64,000 bases of DNA from Firm-13 sp037143795 (GCA_037143795.1 JBAWXZ010000015.1:34897-98896); one strand, 5' to 3'. Numbered from the stretch's first letter, positions 49,268 to 60,817 are shown. Program-made: numbers and translations. Notes: generated by a model from the sequence alone, not told the origin.

Positions 49268-49782
49268 CAGCGGTTCTGACGCTTTTCTCACATTCACCTG
49301 AAGCGACGGAGTTCATTGGACAGGAACTTGCGAAATATCTGCATTCAGGGGACATTCTTACACTCGATGGAGACCTCGGTGCAGGAAAGACAGCGCTGAC
49401 AAGAGGCATCGCCCGTGGGTTGGGACTGACATCACATGTATCGAGTCCGACGTTTACGATAGTCATGGAGCATCCGGCTGAAAAAGACGGACAGCTTTCC
49501 CTCTTTCATTTTGACGTATACCGTCTGGTCAACGGAGACGATTTCCTCGACTCCGGACTTGATGAATATTTTGACCAGAAAGGTGTAAGTGTCCTCGAAT
49601 GGGGCAAACTTGTCGCCGATGTCCTGCCTGACGACATTCTGCGCATATCAATGCAGGGAACGGACGAAATACGGACTATCGGGATTGTTTTCCCGGAAGG
49701 TCGAAGGAAAGAGCTGGATCTTCTTGAAAAAGACCTTGCCGGGGATTTGCGGATTACAAGACCGGCACGCAGGGATTGCTGA
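49264..49782 (+). CDS. tsaE: tRNA t6A synthesis ATPase TsaE
   Basis: A 172-residue protein. The P-loop GDLGAGKTALTRGIARGLG and SSPTFTIVMEH with FHFDVYRL are diagnostic. It works with TsaB and TsaD in N6-threonylcarbamoyladenosine formation at tRNA position 37. The C-terminal end is about 20 residues longer than usual. It is the first of a tsaE-tsaB-rimI block. Confidence 0.95.
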   Translation: MTAVLTLFSHSPEATEFIGQELAKYLHSGDILTLDGDLGAGKTALTRGIARGLGLTSHVSSPTFTIVMEHPAEKDGQLSLFHFDVYRLVNGDDFLDSGLDEYFDQKGVSVLEWGKLVADVLPDDILRISMQGTDEIRTIGIVFPEGRRKELDLLEKDLAGDLRITRPARRDC

Positions 49783-49815
49783 TATAATATTATGATTCAT
49801 TAATGGAGGGTAGTC

Positions 49816-50571
49816 ATGCTGATACTTGCCTGCGACACTTCTAACTCGGCCTGCTCGGCCTGCCTCTATGAGGACGGACGGGTTCTGGCGCAGTCTTTGC
49901 TGTCGCTTGGACGTACGCATTCACTTACTTTCATGCCGCTGGTGCACGACCTGATGAAGTGCAGCGGACGCGGGTATAAAGAACTTGATGCATTTGCCTG
50001 TACGGTGGGACCCGGATCATTTACCGGAATTCGTATCGGAGTAAGCGCTGTAAAAGCGATGGCTATGGTTGCACAAAAGCCTGCTGTCGGTGTTTCGAGT
50101 CTTGCAGCTCTTGCCTTTCCGTTCTTTTCGCACAAGAAGACACTCGTTGCAGCGATGACGGATGCGCGTAACCGCCGTGTTTTTTCAGCCGCATATTATG
50201 AAGGCCGTGAAGTAATTTCAGAAAATGCGAGAACAATTGATGAACTCATGGAACTTTGCAGGACCTGGGAGGAAGTAAGCGGTGTGTCCGGTACGGATAT
50301 TCTGCTTTGCGGGGATGTTTCCGGCCTCTATGCAAAGGAGGGGTATTTCCTGTTGAGGAAGGCCCGGACAATTTCCCTTTTTGGCCGGGAGGTTCAGCCG
50401 GCATCCGTCGCAGCCCTTGCCTATGGGACAATCCGTGAAGAAGACGGCCTTATGGATAAATATCCGCCGCAGGCACTTATGCCCGTATACCGTGCCAAAA
50501 CATCTGCGGAGCGGATGTTCCCTGAAGCACATAAGACCTTGCCGGATACAAAGGACGGAAGTCATGACTGA
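49816..50571 (+). CDS. tsaB: tRNA t6A synthesis protein TsaB
   Basis: A 251-residue ASKHA-fold protein. ILACDTSNSACSACLYEDGR and TVGPGSFTGIRIGVSAVKAM are diagnostic. It is the inactive partner that bridges TsaD and TsaE. GGAGGG lies 8 bp upstream of ATG. It overlaps rimI by 8 bp. Confidence 0.95.
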   Translation: MLILACDTSNSACSACLYEDGRVLAQSLLSLGRTHSLTFMPLVHDLMKCSGRGYKELDAFACTVGPGSFTGIRIGVSAVKAMAMVAQKPAVGVSSLAALAFPFFSHKKTLVAAMTDARNRRVFSAAYYEGREVISENARTIDELMELCRTWEEVSGVSGTDILLCGDVSGLYAKEGYFLLRKARTISLFGREVQPASVAALAYGTIREEDGLMDKYPPQALMPVYRAKTSAERMFPEAHKTLPDTKDGSHD

Positions 50572-51079
50572 GATTGCCGTTATCAAGGCTCTTCCCGAGG
50601 ATGCTGACCGACTTTATGAAATTGAATGCGCCTGCTTTTCGACTCCCTGGAGCAGGGAATCGCTCGCTTCTTTTATTGCAGACAGGAAGCACGCGGTTTG
50701 CCTTGCGGCGCATGAAGACAAAGCGGGATCAACCGGGCAGACGAATTCTGAAAACAGCATAAATGCCGGGAATTTTACGCAGCCAGGAAATATAATTGGA
50801 TATATCGGTGTTATGAGTGTCCTTGACGAGGGTGAGATCACCAATATTGCTGTAATTCCTGAATGCAGGGGCAAAGGTGTCGGGTTTGCGCTTCTTTGCG
50901 CTGCGAAGGATTATTGCCGGAAGACGGGCATTCATACACTTCATCTTGAGGTTCGGGCAGGCAATAATAATGCTCTCGCCCTTTACCGGAAGTGCGGCTT
51001 TATCCAAACCGGCATGCGGCGGGGATACTATGCAGATAACGGAGAGGACGCCCTGCTGTTTTCATGGAAAGACGTGTGA
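50564..51079 (+). CDS. rimI: Ribosomal-protein alanine N-acetyltransferase
   Basis: A 171-residue GNAT enzyme. CFSTPWSRESL, EITNIAVIPECRGKGVGFAL (acetyl-CoA loop) and LEVRAGNNNALALYRKCGF with RRGYYADNGEDAL are typical of RimI. It acetylates the N-terminus of S18 or other proteins. About 20 residues (ENSINAGNFTQPGN) are inserted in the middle compared with usual RimI. The start is coupled to the end of tsaB. Confidence 0.92.
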   Translation: MTEIAVIKALPEDADRLYEIECACFSTPWSRESLASFIADRKHAVCLAAHEDKAGSTGQTNSENSINAGNFTQPGNIIGYIGVMSVLDEGEITNIAVIPECRGKGVGFALLCAAKDYCRKTGIHTLHLEVRAGNNNALALYRKCGFIQTGMRRGYYADNGEDALLFSWKDV

Positions 51080-51157
51080 AAATCACAAAAAAACATGATG
51101 CGGCCGGGGCTCTTTAATCACTAGTGCCTAAATATAGAGGGAAACGTTGTGTTTTTA

Positions 51158-51186
51158 TTGACAGGGGCAAACCCAATCCATATACT
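51158..51186 (+). promoter_or_regulatory. Promoter of the crh-like/uvrC operon
   Basis: TTGACA (51158-51163), 17 bp, TATACT (51181-51186), about 45 bp before the start codon. Confidence 0.8.
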
Positions 51187-51236
51187 TGTTTTAATAGAAA
51201 GTTATTAATGCCAGTGTATTTCAAGGAGGATGTAAC

Positions 51237-51500
51237 ATGGTTTCTCGAACCGTTGTTTTCCAGTGTGATGAAGCTCTTCAAATGAAAGCAGTTGCCGTTT
51301 TGATTCAGAAAGCCTCTTCGTTTCGGAGCAGCATTTATCTGAGCCGCAGCGGACGCCGCGCGAATGCCAAGAGTCTTCTTGGTGTTATGTCTTTGGGGAT
51401 AGAGAACAAAGCTGAGATTGAGATCACTGCCGATGGAGAAGATCAACAGGCTGCTATCGATACACTTATTGCATATCTGGAGAACCCAAGCGTGCTATGA
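51237..51500 (+). CDS. Crh-like HPr without the phosphocarrier histidine
   Basis: An 87-residue HPr-fold protein that aligns end to end with HPr/Crh. At position 15, where HPr has the PTS-phosphorylated His, it has Gln (ALQMKAVAV), as in Bacillus Crh. Ser46 is kept at exactly that position (NAKSLLGVMSLG), the site of HPr kinase. It therefore cannot carry PTS phosphate but could be a regulatory partner of CcpA. Residues 16-19 (MKAV) also differ from the usual ARPA. AAGGAGG lies 9 bp upstream of ATG. It overlaps uvrC by 4 bp. Confidence 0.85.
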   Translation: MVSRTVVFQCDEALQMKAVAVLIQKASSFRSSIYLSRSGRRANAKSLLGVMSLGIENKAEIEITADGEDQQAAIDTLIAYLENPSVL

Positions 51501-53374
51501 GTCCGGAAGCTGCCGTATTTGATGCCCGTATAGATTTAGTACCAACGAGCCCGGGTGTGTACCTGATGAAGGACGCCTCGGGTTCTGTTATTTATGTCGG
51601 GAAAGCGAAGAATCTGCGGAATCGCCTGCGGAGCTACTTCTGCAGGAATCCGGCCGGGAATGATAAAGTCCTTGCGATGATTTCCCACATTGCCGACTTT
51701 GAATTCATAGTCGTTTCCAATGAGCTTGAATCACTGCTGCTTGAATCCAACCTTATCAAGAGATACCAGCCGCATTATAATATTCTGCTGCGGGATGATA
51801 AGGGATATCCATATGTCTGCATCACAATGCAGGATGAATATCCAAGGATTCAAAAAGTTTTCAGGATCGGATCCGACAAGGAAAAAGGGGCCCGTTATTT
51901 CGGTCCGTTCATGGCAGGCGACCTTTATGCGGCGCTTGTGACACTTCGTGACATTTTTCCCACCAAGACCTGCCGGCGTGTACTTCCCAAAGATATTGGA
52001 AAGGAACGGCCCTGTCTGAATTATTATATCGGACGCTGTGTCGCTCCATGCAAGGGGGATGTTCCGGCATCTGCCTACCGGGCAGTTATGGAAGACATAT
52101 GCCGGTTTTTTGAAGGCAGGTATGACGGTATTCAAAAAGACCTTGAAGAAAAAATGCTGGCTGCATCGGAAAGGCAGGATTTCGAAAATGCCGTAATTTT
52201 TCGTGACCGCCTGCAGTCCCTTGAAAAAATTATGGAAGCTCAGAAGGTATCCCTTCCGAGGGAAACTGATCTGGATGTGATCGGTGTCAGCCGTGATGCC
52301 GGAGAAATCTGTATCCGGAAGCTTGAGGTCCGCGCAGGACGCATAATCGGGTCCCCGACCTTTTTTCTTACCGATCATCAGGAAGAAATGGACGAAATCC
52401 TGACCGCTTTTATTGAACAGCATTATCCTGATGCGGCATTGATTCCGCCGGAAATCCTGGTTTCCGTTCTTCCGGCCGAAGATAAAGCCTTGTCTGATTT
52501 TCTCTATAAGCATTGCGGGCACAAAACTGCATTGCGGATTCCGCAGCGCGGCAGCGGTGTTCAGCTCCTGAAAATGGCGGCGGACAACGCATCGGAAGCC
52601 CTTATGCGCAGGATTCTTCGTGTGGGTGATTCCGAAAAAGCCCTAACCAAGGCTCTTGATAGTCTTTCCGGGCATGTTGGACTGACCACATCCCTGGAAA
52701 GAATCGAAGCATATGATATTTCCAATATGGGTGCCGATGACCAGGGCGGAGGTATGGTGGTTTTTCAGCAAGGGCGGCCGGACCGTGCCGGATACAGGCT
52801 TTTCAAAATCAGGCGCAAAGAAGGACAGGATGATTACGGTGCCATGCGCGAAGTGCTGCGCAGAAGGTTTTCTCATGCAGGTGATGAAAAATTCGCCCGT
52901 ATGCCGGACCTGATACTTATGGACGGGGGATTGCAGCACGTTCTTCTGGCGCAGGATATTTTGCGTGAAGAACACCTTGAGGATAAAATAAGGGTTGCCG
53001 GTATGGTTAAGGACAGCAAACACCGCACACGGGGGCTGGCTCTTCCCGATGGGAGGATTCTCGAACTGGCACAGGAAGCAGCCGACTCGGAGCAGAGCAT
53101 GATACTGCTGCGGCTTCTGACAGCAATCCAGAATGAGGTGCACAGGTATGCGATTTCCTATCAGAGAAAGCTTTCGAAAAAAAGACATCTGTCTTTCCGT
53201 CTGGAATCAATCGATGGAATCGGACCGGCAAGGCGCAAGGCACTGCTGGAGCATTTCGGATCTGTCGGAAAAATAGCTGCAGCCACCGTCCAGGAGCTTT
53301 CCGAGGTTCGGACTATCTCGGAAAGCAATGCACAGGCCGTTTTCAGGCACTTTCATAAAGAGAATGGAGAATAG
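51497..53374 (+). CDS. uvrC: Excinuclease ABC subunit C
   Basis: A 625-residue nuclease that cuts on both sides of a lesion with UvrB. The GIY-YIG domain (SPGVYLMKDASGSVIYVGKA) is at the start, the UVR motif (LEEKMLAASERQDFENAVIF) at about 215, the RNase H-like domain carries YDISNMGADDQGGGMVVF, and the C-terminal HhH (IDGIGPARRKALLEHFG) closes it. The length is usual. The start overlaps the preceding stop. Confidence 0.97.
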   Translation: MSPEAAVFDARIDLVPTSPGVYLMKDASGSVIYVGKAKNLRNRLRSYFCRNPAGNDKVLAMISHIADFEFIVVSNELESLLLESNLIKRYQPHYNILLRDDKGYPYVCITMQDEYPRIQKVFRIGSDKEKGARYFGPFMAGDLYAALVTLRDIFPTKTCRRVLPKDIGKERPCLNYYIGRCVAPCKGDVPASAYRAVMEDICRFFEGRYDGIQKDLEEKMLAASERQDFENAVIFRDRLQSLEKIMEAQKVSLPRETDLDVIGVSRDAGEICIRKLEVRAGRIIGSPTFFLTDHQEEMDEILTAFIEQHYPDAALIPPEILVSVLPAEDKALSDFLYKHCGHKTALRIPQRGSGVQLLKMAADNASEALMRRILRVGDSEKALTKALDSLSGHVGLTTSLERIEAYDISNMGADDQGGGMVVFQQGRPDRAGYRLFKIRRKEGQDDYGAMREVLRRRFSHAGDEKFARMPDLILMDGGLQHVLLAQDILREEHLEDKIRVAGMVKDSKHRTRGLALPDGRILELAQEAADSEQSMILLRLLTAIQNEVHRYAISYQRKLSKKRHLSFRLESIDGIGPARRKALLEHFGSVGKIAAATVQELSEVRTISESNAQAVFRHFHKENGE

Positions 53375-53377
53375 CGG

Positions 53378-54085
53378 ATGGCCATTTATGCAATTGCAGA
53401 TTTACATCTTTCGCAGGGCACAGACAAGCCGATGCATATTTTCGGGCCACAGTGGCAGAATCACCAGGGACGTCTGCGTGAAGCCTGGCTCGCAGCGATT
53501 GGTGATGACGATACTGTTATTATTCCCGGAGACATCTCCTGGGGAATGACTTTGGAGGAGGCTTTGCCCGATCTTCGGTTCATTGATCAGCTGCCCGGAA
53601 GTAAAATCCTGTCAAAGGGTAATCATGATTACTGGTGGGGCACTCTGGGTAAAGTCGAAAAATTAGCGGCAGAAAACGGTCTTTCGACTCTCCTTTTTAT
53701 GAAGAACAATGCCTTTCTTGTAGAAAAACAGGCTATATGCGGCACGCGCGGCTGGCTTTTGCCGTCAGATCCGGAATTCAGGACGGCAGATCAAACCATC
53801 TATGAGCGTGAATTGGGAAGATTGGAGAGATCTCTGCAGGCAGGCAGGCTGCTGCTCGGAGCCAAGGGCGGAGAAATCATTGCTGTCATTCATTATCCTC
53901 CGCTCCTTTTGCCGATGCAAACTTCCGGATTTTGTACATTGTTGGAAAAATACGGTGTAAAAACATGTATTTATGGACATTTACATGGCAGAGGACACTA
54001 TAAGGCCTTCGAGGGAGAGAAAAACGGGGTAACATATCATCTCGTAGCAGGGGATTATATTTCCTTTAAACCATTGCGGCTCTAA
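53378..54085 (+). CDS. Metallophosphoesterase
   Basis: A 235-residue calcineurin-like enzyme. ADLHLSQG, PGDISWGMT, LSKGNHDYWWG, IHYPP and YGHLHGRGH are the five metal motifs. This YkuE/phosphohydrolase-like group hydrolyses phosphate esters of unknown identity. GGAG lies upstream, 3 bp after uvrC, so it is in the same operon. Confidence 0.88.
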   Translation: MAIYAIADLHLSQGTDKPMHIFGPQWQNHQGRLREAWLAAIGDDDTVIIPGDISWGMTLEEALPDLRFIDQLPGSKILSKGNHDYWWGTLGKVEKLAAENGLSTLLFMKNNAFLVEKQAICGTRGWLLPSDPEFRTADQTIYERELGRLERSLQAGRLLLGAKGGEIIAVIHYPPLLLPMQTSGFCTLLEKYGVKTCIYGHLHGRGHYKAFEGEKNGVTYHLVAGDYISFKPLRL

Positions 54086-54107
54086 GCTGAAATGGCATTA
54101 TTAGCAG

Positions 54108-54177
54108 TTGCGCGATTTGCGCGCCTGCGCTATAATAAAGCACGCATGTTGAAGCGACGCTTCGGATTCTTTTTTTG
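54108..54177 (+). promoter_or_regulatory. Promoter and immediate hairpin terminator before yicC
   Basis: TTGCGC (54108-54113), 17 bp, TATAAT (54131-54136). A terminator GAAGCG-A-CGCTTC followed by GGATTCTTTTTTT lies at 54151-54177, about 10 nt after the expected transcript start. It either ends the upstream operon or attenuates this promoter. Confidence 0.5.
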
Positions 54178-54202
54178 ATGCTCAGAGAGGAGCCACATCT
54201 AT

Positions 54203-55090
54203 ATGGCAGAGAGCATGACCGGCTATGGTCGGGCAGATTGTATTTTTGATTCGCGCAGGTATCTGATTGAGATCAAATCCATTAACAATCGCTACTGCGA
54301 TGTTCAGGTTCGCATGCCGCGCGCACTTCTCTCCCTGGAACCGCAAATCCGCGATCTCGTTACTTCCTGCCTGCTTCGTGGTAAAATAGATGTTTTTATC
54401 ACAATAGAAGATCAGGGAGTCGGCAACACGCATGTTTCTGCAAATCTGCCCCTGGCAGGTGCATATTCACAGGCACTATCCGAGATTGCCGCCTCAACGG
54501 GACGCATGGACACGGCAGGAGCGGATTTTATTGCAAGGCTTCCGGATGTTATGATTACACAGCCGGTGGAATGGACTCCCGAGATTGTGCGCGACAGCCT
54601 GATGTCTGCACTGGAGCTTGCGATTACGGAGATTTCCGAAATGCGCCAGGCTGAAGGGAAGAAGCTTCTGAAAGATATCCATATGAAGACGGCCGGTCTG
54701 GCGTCTATGAGGGAGCAGCTCGTCCTGAGGGCCCCGCTTGTGCCGCTTGAGTATCGTATCCGCCTTCAGGCCAGAATGGACGAACTTTTAACTGATACTT
54801 CCGGTATTGTTTTTGATGAAGGAAGAAGAGAAGCGGAAGTTGCCATTTTTGCAGACAAGTGCTCTATTGATGAAGAACTGGTCAGACTTGAGAGCCATTT
54901 TGCACAGCTTAAGAACACGCTTGCCGCACAGGGAAGCATTGGAAAGAAGCTGGATTTTATTTTGCAGGAAGTCAATCGGGAAATTAATACGATCGGCTCG
55001 AAGGCAAACGACATTATGACTACGAATCTCGTTCTGGATATGAAGACGGATCTTGAAAAGATTCGTGAGCAGATTCAGAACCTGGCATAA
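54203..55090 (+). CDS. yicC: YicC-family endoribonuclease
   Basis: A 295-residue protein with the family start MAESMTGYGRA, the N-terminal SINNRYCDVQVRMPR and the C-terminal DUF1732 region (GKKLDFILQEVNREINTIGS; KANDIMTTNLVLDMKTDLEK). YicC/YloC is an RNA-degrading enzyme. GAGAGGAG lies 11 bp upstream. It heads the Gram-positive cluster yicC-remA-gmk-rpoZ. Confidence 0.94.
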   Translation: MAESMTGYGRADCIFDSRRYLIEIKSINNRYCDVQVRMPRALLSLEPQIRDLVTSCLLRGKIDVFITIEDQGVGNTHVSANLPLAGAYSQALSEIAASTGRMDTAGADFIARLPDVMITQPVEWTPEIVRDSLMSALELAITEISEMRQAEGKKLLKDIHMKTAGLASMREQLVLRAPLVPLEYRIRLQARMDELLTDTSGIVFDEGRREAEVAIFADKCSIDEELVRLESHFAQLKNTLAAQGSIGKKLDFILQEVNREINTIGSKANDIMTTNLVLDMKTDLEKIREQIQNLA

Positions 55091-55117
55091 TATACTCGAG
55101 GGGGGTGAGAGACGCCT

Positions 55118-55393
55118 GTGAGCTTTATACGAATTGGATTCGGCAATCTGGTTTCTTCGGAAAGATTGATTACGGTCGTCGGACCTGATTCTGCACCCGT
55201 TCGAAGATTGGTGCAGGATGCCCGCGACAGAGGTGCCCTGATAGATGCATCCTCCGGAAAAAAGTGCAAGTCAGTCCTTGTAATGGACAGTGATCATATT
55301 GTGTTATCTGCACTTCCGCTTGAAGAGATTGACACTCTTCTGCAGAAAACAGCGAACCAGAATATAGATGTCGGGGGTCATTCATTTGAGTAG
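55118..55393 (+). CDS. remA: RemA-like regulator (DUF370)
   Basis: A 91-residue protein with IGFGNLVSSERLITVVGPDS and DARDRGALIDASSGKKCKSV, the RemA pattern. RemA of Bacillus is a ring-forming DNA-binding activator of matrix genes. The start is GTG with GGGGGGTGAG upstream. It overlaps gmk. Confidence 0.9.
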   Translation: MSFIRIGFGNLVSSERLITVVGPDSAPVRRLVQDARDRGALIDASSGKKCKSVLVMDSDHIVLSALPLEEIDTLLQKTANQNIDVGGHSFE

Positions 55394-56021
55394 AGAGATT
55401 ACGGCAGCGGAGCAGACCAGAAAAGGACTGCTGGTTTCGGTCTCGGGACCATCCGGGGTCGGCAAAGGTACGGTCATTGATAAGGTCAGGGAACGTCTGC
55501 CGGATATTGCTCATTCGGTTTCCGTAACAACGCGCCCCATGCGCGACAACGAAACCGAGGGTGTATCGTATTTTTTTCGTTCAGAGAGGCAGTTCAAGGA
55601 AATGATGGCCGAGGGAGAGATCCTTGAACATGATATTTACCTGAACAATTACTACGGCACGCCGCTTACACCGCTGCTGAAGCTGATCAATGAGGGCCGG
55701 GATGTCTTGTTTGATCTTACCGTTTCAGGAAGCCTTGCCTTAATGGAGAGTTATCCCGATGCAGTTACGATCTTTCTTTTACCTCCATCCATGACTGAAC
55801 TCAGGTGCCGGCTGGAAAAGCGGGCAACGGAATCCCCCGAGGTCATTGAAAGACGGCTTCTTGAGGCCAGCGTTGAAATACCGAAAGTTGATCTTTTCAA
55901 TTATGTAGTCATTAATGACGATTTAGATAAAGCGGCAGACCGGATCATTGCCATTATTGAAGCCGAAAAACACAAGTACTCAAGGCAAATCGGTATCGAA
56001 GAAAGAATATTAGGCCGATAA
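55386..56021 (+). CDS. gmk: Guanylate kinase
   Basis: About 211 residues. The P-loop VSGPSGVGKGTVIDKV, SVTTRPMRDNETEGVSYFF (GMP binding) and EHDIYLNNYYGTP are clear. It phosphorylates GMP to GDP. TTG at 55386 is preceded by GGGGG and was preferred to an ATG at 55368 that lacks a ribosome site; the choice is uncertain. It overlaps remA by 8 bp. Confidence 0.94.
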   Translation: MSREITAAEQTRKGLLVSVSGPSGVGKGTVIDKVRERLPDIAHSVSVTTRPMRDNETEGVSYFFRSERQFKEMMAEGEILEHDIYLNNYYGTPLTPLLKLINEGRDVLFDLTVSGSLALMESYPDAVTIFLLPPSMTELRCRLEKRATESPEVIERRLLEASVEIPKVDLFNYVVINDDLDKAADRIIAIIEAEKHKYSRQIGIEERILGR

Positions 56022-56097
56022 TTTACCCATTTCGCACATTGCGAAGGCAAAGTGCAGTAGGATAAGAACGCAGGAACCATTTTTAAGGAGGCATAAC

Positions 56098-56592
56098 ATG
56101 CTCGTACAGCCAACACTCGAACAACTCTTACCCAAAGTTGAAAGCAGATACACTCTTGCCATGCTGGTTGCCAAACGTACCCGTCAGCTTGTTGACGGAG
56201 CTCAGCCGATGGTTGATTCCGATTCACCGAACCTTGTTACTCTTGCCTGTGAAGAAGTTTTCCAGGACAAAGTAGTATGCATGGAAGGAATTTTCACCCC
56301 CGTTGTGCCGCTGCGTCCTGAAATCGAAGAAGCACGCCGCATCGCCAGGGAGCTGGCAGCCAATCAGGCTTCCCTTGATTCTTTTCCTGACCTCATGGAT
56401 CTGCCTAAAGGGGCAGCAGCAGATGAGGATCTCGTTGACAAGGTACTTGTTGACGATGTCATCCTTGATGAGGAACTCGCGGATGAAGTTATCGATCTGA
56501 TCGAGGATTTATCTGAAGATGCTGAAGAAATTGTAATTGCTGATGATATTCTTGGTGAGGATTCTTCCGAGTCTTCAGAGACGGAGGAATAA
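56098..56592 (+). CDS. rpoZ: RNA polymerase omega subunit with acidic extension
   Basis: A 164-residue omega. The N-terminal 85 residues fit the family (LEQLLPKVESRYTLAMLVAK, RTRQLVDGA, IARELA). The last 70-75 residues are an acidic repeat-like tail of Asp/Glu/Leu/Val (DEDLVDKVLVDDVILDEELA), about twice the usual length. AAGGAGG lies 8 bp upstream of ATG. It ends 1 bp before glyS. Confidence 0.9.
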   Translation: MLVQPTLEQLLPKVESRYTLAMLVAKRTRQLVDGAQPMVDSDSPNLVTLACEEVFQDKVVCMEGIFTPVVPLRPEIEEARRIARELAANQASLDSFPDLMDLPKGAAADEDLVDKVLVDDVILDEELADEVIDLIEDLSEDAEEIVIADDILGEDSSESSETEE

Positions 56593-56593
56593 A

Positions 56594-58012
56594 ATGCCGA
56601 CAGAGAAATCGATGGAGCGCATTGTTGCGCTTGCTAAAACGCGCGGTTTTGTATATCCCGGGTCCGATATTTACGGCGGACTTGCGAATTCCTGGGATTA
56701 CGGCCCTCTTGGCGTACAGCTCAAAAACAACGTAAAGGCGGCCTGGTGGAGGAAATTTGTCCAGGAAAACCCTTATAACGTCGGCGTGGACTGTGCGATT
56801 CTCATGAACCCCCAGGTGTGGGTTGCATCGGGGCATGTCGGTGGATTTTCAGATCCGCTGATTGACTGCCGGCAGTGCAAAGCCAGAAATCGTGCAGACA
56901 AGATCATCGAAGACTTTAATAAAGAAAACAATATTGACATCGGAAATGCCGGCCTGGACGGATGGAGCAACGAGCAGCTCGTCGGATATATCAACGATAA
57001 TAATGTTCCGTGCCCGCAGTGCGGCGGCCATAATTTTACGGATGTCCGCAAGTTTAACCTCATGTTCAAAACTTTTATGGGCGTCACAGAAGACAGCAAG
57101 AGCGAAGTATTTCTGCGTCCCGAGACTGCACAGGGTATTTTTGTTAACTTCAAAAATGTCCAGCGCTCTTCAAGAAGAAAATTGCCTTTCGGTATCTGCC
57201 AGGTTGGCAAAGCGTTTCGAAATGAAATTACTCCGGGTAATTTCATTTTCCGTACAAGGGAATTCGAACAAATGGAGCTTGAGTTCTTCTGTGAGCCCGG
57301 TACAGACATGGAGTGGTTCCTGTACTGGAAAGATTATTGCCGCAACTGGCTGAAGAGCCTTGGTCTTAAGGATGATGAGCTCAGAACCAGGGACCATACT
57401 CCGGAAGAGCTTGCATTCTATTCCAATGCGACAACGGACTTCGAATTCTTATTCCCGTTCGGCTGGGGGGAACTCTGGGGTGTGGCTGATCGGACGGATT
57501 ATGACTTGAAGCAGCATATGACGCATTCAAAAGAAGACCTGATGTACTTTGATCCTGTCAAAAACGAAAAATTCATCCCATATGTGATAGAGCCTTCACT
57601 TGGTGCCGACCGTGCGACACTTGCGTTTCTGTGTTCGGCCTATGATGAAGAGGAAATGGGTGAAGGCGATGTGCGCACCATCATGCGTTTTCATCCGGCC
57701 CTTGCCCCCATCAAAATCGGTATTCTTCCTTTGTCGGCGAAATTATCCGACAAAGCTGAAGCAATATATACAACACTATCCAAGGATTTTTTCTGCGAAT
57801 TTGATGACCGGCAATCCATTGGCAAACGCTACCGCCGCCAGGACGAGATAGGCACTCCGTACTGCGTGGTTTATGACTTTGAATCAGATAATGACGGCTG
57901 TGTGGAGATCCGCGAGCGGGATTCCATGCTGAAAGTCGAGTTCGAACCGGGGAATGTCCGATTCCCGATCGATCATCTGAGGGAGTACTTTGCGGACAAA
58001 TTCACATTCTAG
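56594..58012 (+). CDS. glyS: Glycyl-tRNA synthetase, dimeric type
   Basis: A 472-residue class II synthetase of the alpha2 type (GlyQS). Motif 2 and motif 3 regions and LRPETAQGIFVNFKNV, PFGICQVGKAFRNEITPGNF and EPSLGADRATLAFLC are conserved. It charges tRNA-Gly, the tRNA whose gene carries the prophage; this link is coincidental. GACGGAGGAAT lies 6 bp upstream. The start is coupled to rpoZ. Confidence 0.96.
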   Translation: MPTEKSMERIVALAKTRGFVYPGSDIYGGLANSWDYGPLGVQLKNNVKAAWWRKFVQENPYNVGVDCAILMNPQVWVASGHVGGFSDPLIDCRQCKARNRADKIIEDFNKENNIDIGNAGLDGWSNEQLVGYINDNNVPCPQCGGHNFTDVRKFNLMFKTFMGVTEDSKSEVFLRPETAQGIFVNFKNVQRSSRRKLPFGICQVGKAFRNEITPGNFIFRTREFEQMELEFFCEPGTDMEWFLYWKDYCRNWLKSLGLKDDELRTRDHTPEELAFYSNATTDFEFLFPFGWGELWGVADRTDYDLKQHMTHSKEDLMYFDPVKNEKFIPYVIEPSLGADRATLAFLCSAYDEEEMGEGDVRTIMRFHPALAPIKIGILPLSAKLSDKAEAIYTTLSKDFFCEFDDRQSIGKRYRRQDEIGTPYCVVYDFESDNDGCVEIRERDSMLKVEFEPGNVRFPIDHLREYFADKFTF

Positions 58013-58025
58013 GTTTTCATTATGA

Positions 58026-58071
58026 CAGTGGCGCCGGCAAGCTTTCGAGGAGGAGCTTGCTGACGCCACTG
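58026..58071 (+). promoter_or_regulatory. Long hairpin with GAGGAGG loop before ppdK
   Basis: CAGTGGCG (58026-58033) pairs with CGCCACTG (58064-58071), and GCAAGCT (58037-58043) pairs with AGCTTGC (58054-58060), around the loop TTCGAGGAGG. No T tract follows, so it is not a normal terminator. It may stabilise mRNA ends or control ppdK. Confidence 0.5.
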
Positions 58072-58123
58072 CTGTATAGGAAAATAGTTCAATCGGCACG
58101 TTTGAGAAAGCGGAGGATACACG

Positions 58124-60751
<2,628 letters not shown>

Positions 60752-60779
60752 TCCGACTAGTCCAATCTTTAACATGAAC

Positions 60780-60817
60780 AAAAGCCTGCCGCCGGTGAAA
60801 ACCGGAGGCAGGCTTTT
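60780..60817 (+). terminator. Terminator after ppdK (bidirectional)
   Basis: AAAAGCCTGCC and GGCAGGCTTTT with an inner stem CCGGT-GAAA-ACCGG: perfect, GNRA-capped. Confidence 0.93.

Noticed and set aside
56022..56593. Possible T-box before glyS
   Set aside because: glyS starts 1 bp after rpoZ; there is no leader that could hold a T-box.
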